NCBI GenBank assembly: GCA_038227045.1
Contig: JBBRQD010000223.1
Coordinates: 1 to 5,042, forward strand
Direction: 5' to 3'
Length of the DNA stretch: 5,042 bases
Source: JANXLS01 sp038227045
GTDB lineage: Bacteria > Planctomycetota > SZUA-567 > H5-PLA8
The first letter of the stretch is position 1. Each line of letters starts with the position of its first letter. The notes under the pieces are model-generated. The model was given only the letters and a program-made list of their open reading frames with translations. It was not told where the DNA came from and ran no database searches. The translations under genes and the position numbers were made by a program. Positions 4,966 through 5,042 of the stretch are shown here, piece by piece.

Positions 4966-5042
4966 ATGACCGACTCGACATTATCTTCGGAACGCGAGCA
5001 TGAATTGGAGCATATGATCCGCAGTCTCGCACGTGAAATTGA
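4966..5042 (+). CDS. Start of an unidentified gene (partial at 3' end)
   Basis: From ATG 4966 an open frame runs to the window edge, giving 25 complete residues: MTDSTLSSEREHELEH, then MIRSLAREI. The peptide is charged and looks helical, with no signal peptide, so a cytoplasmic protein is likely. An overlapping ATG at 4962 in another frame stops after 13 codons and is unlikely to be the start. The ribosome-binding site is weak (GGA about 14 bases upstream). With so little sequence the family cannot be named, and the call could be chance. Confidence 0.4.
   Translation, partial: MTDSTLSSEREHELEHMIRSLAREI

Overview
The window reads as bacterial chromosome from the Planctomycetota/PVC superphylum or a neighbouring phylum such as Hydrogenedentota. 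This rests on gene families, not on a marker gene. The families are a DUF1080 (3-keto-disaccharide hydrolase-like) secreted protein, a malectin-domain lipoprotein, a sulfatase-modifying-factor (FGE-like) protein carrying a membrane insert, and a lipoprotein resembling DUF6599. Shine-Dalgarno sequences are patchy and one gene appears to start with TTG, which fits such a lineage. No rRNA, tRNA or CRISPR array is visible.

Layout. Bases 1-139 look like the right end of an insertion sequence: the C-terminal tail of an ISAs1-like transposase followed at once by a terminal-repeat-like end. Next comes an unrecognised multi-pass membrane protein (244-1071), then a lipoprotein with a DUF6599-like region (start most likely 1155, end 2210). 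Bases 2211-2333 hold a large imperfect inverted repeat of TTAGGG-like units around a small terminator-like hairpin. A 95-residue double zinc-ribbon protein (2334-2621) follows. It converges, with only 4 bases between stops, on a malectin lipoprotein gene on the minus strand (2626-3357). A 210-base divergent intergenic region separates that gene from the DUF1080 gene (3568-4224). Twenty-three bases downstream is an FGE-like gene (4248-4907) that stops in the middle of its recognisable domain. A further plus-strand gene seems to begin at 4966 and runs off the window.

How the genes may work together. The divergent malectin and DUF1080 genes both encode exported proteins of carbohydrate-related families, so they may serve extracytoplasmic sugar binding and cleavage, with the FGE-like gene probably co-transcribed behind DUF1080. 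This is inference from family and spacing only. The membrane protein, the DUF6599-like lipoprotein and the zinc-ribbon protein have no visible shared pathway. No complete, clearly new system is evident. The most unusual items are the membrane-inserted, truncated FGE-like protein and the telomere-like, G-quadruplex-capable inverted repeat.
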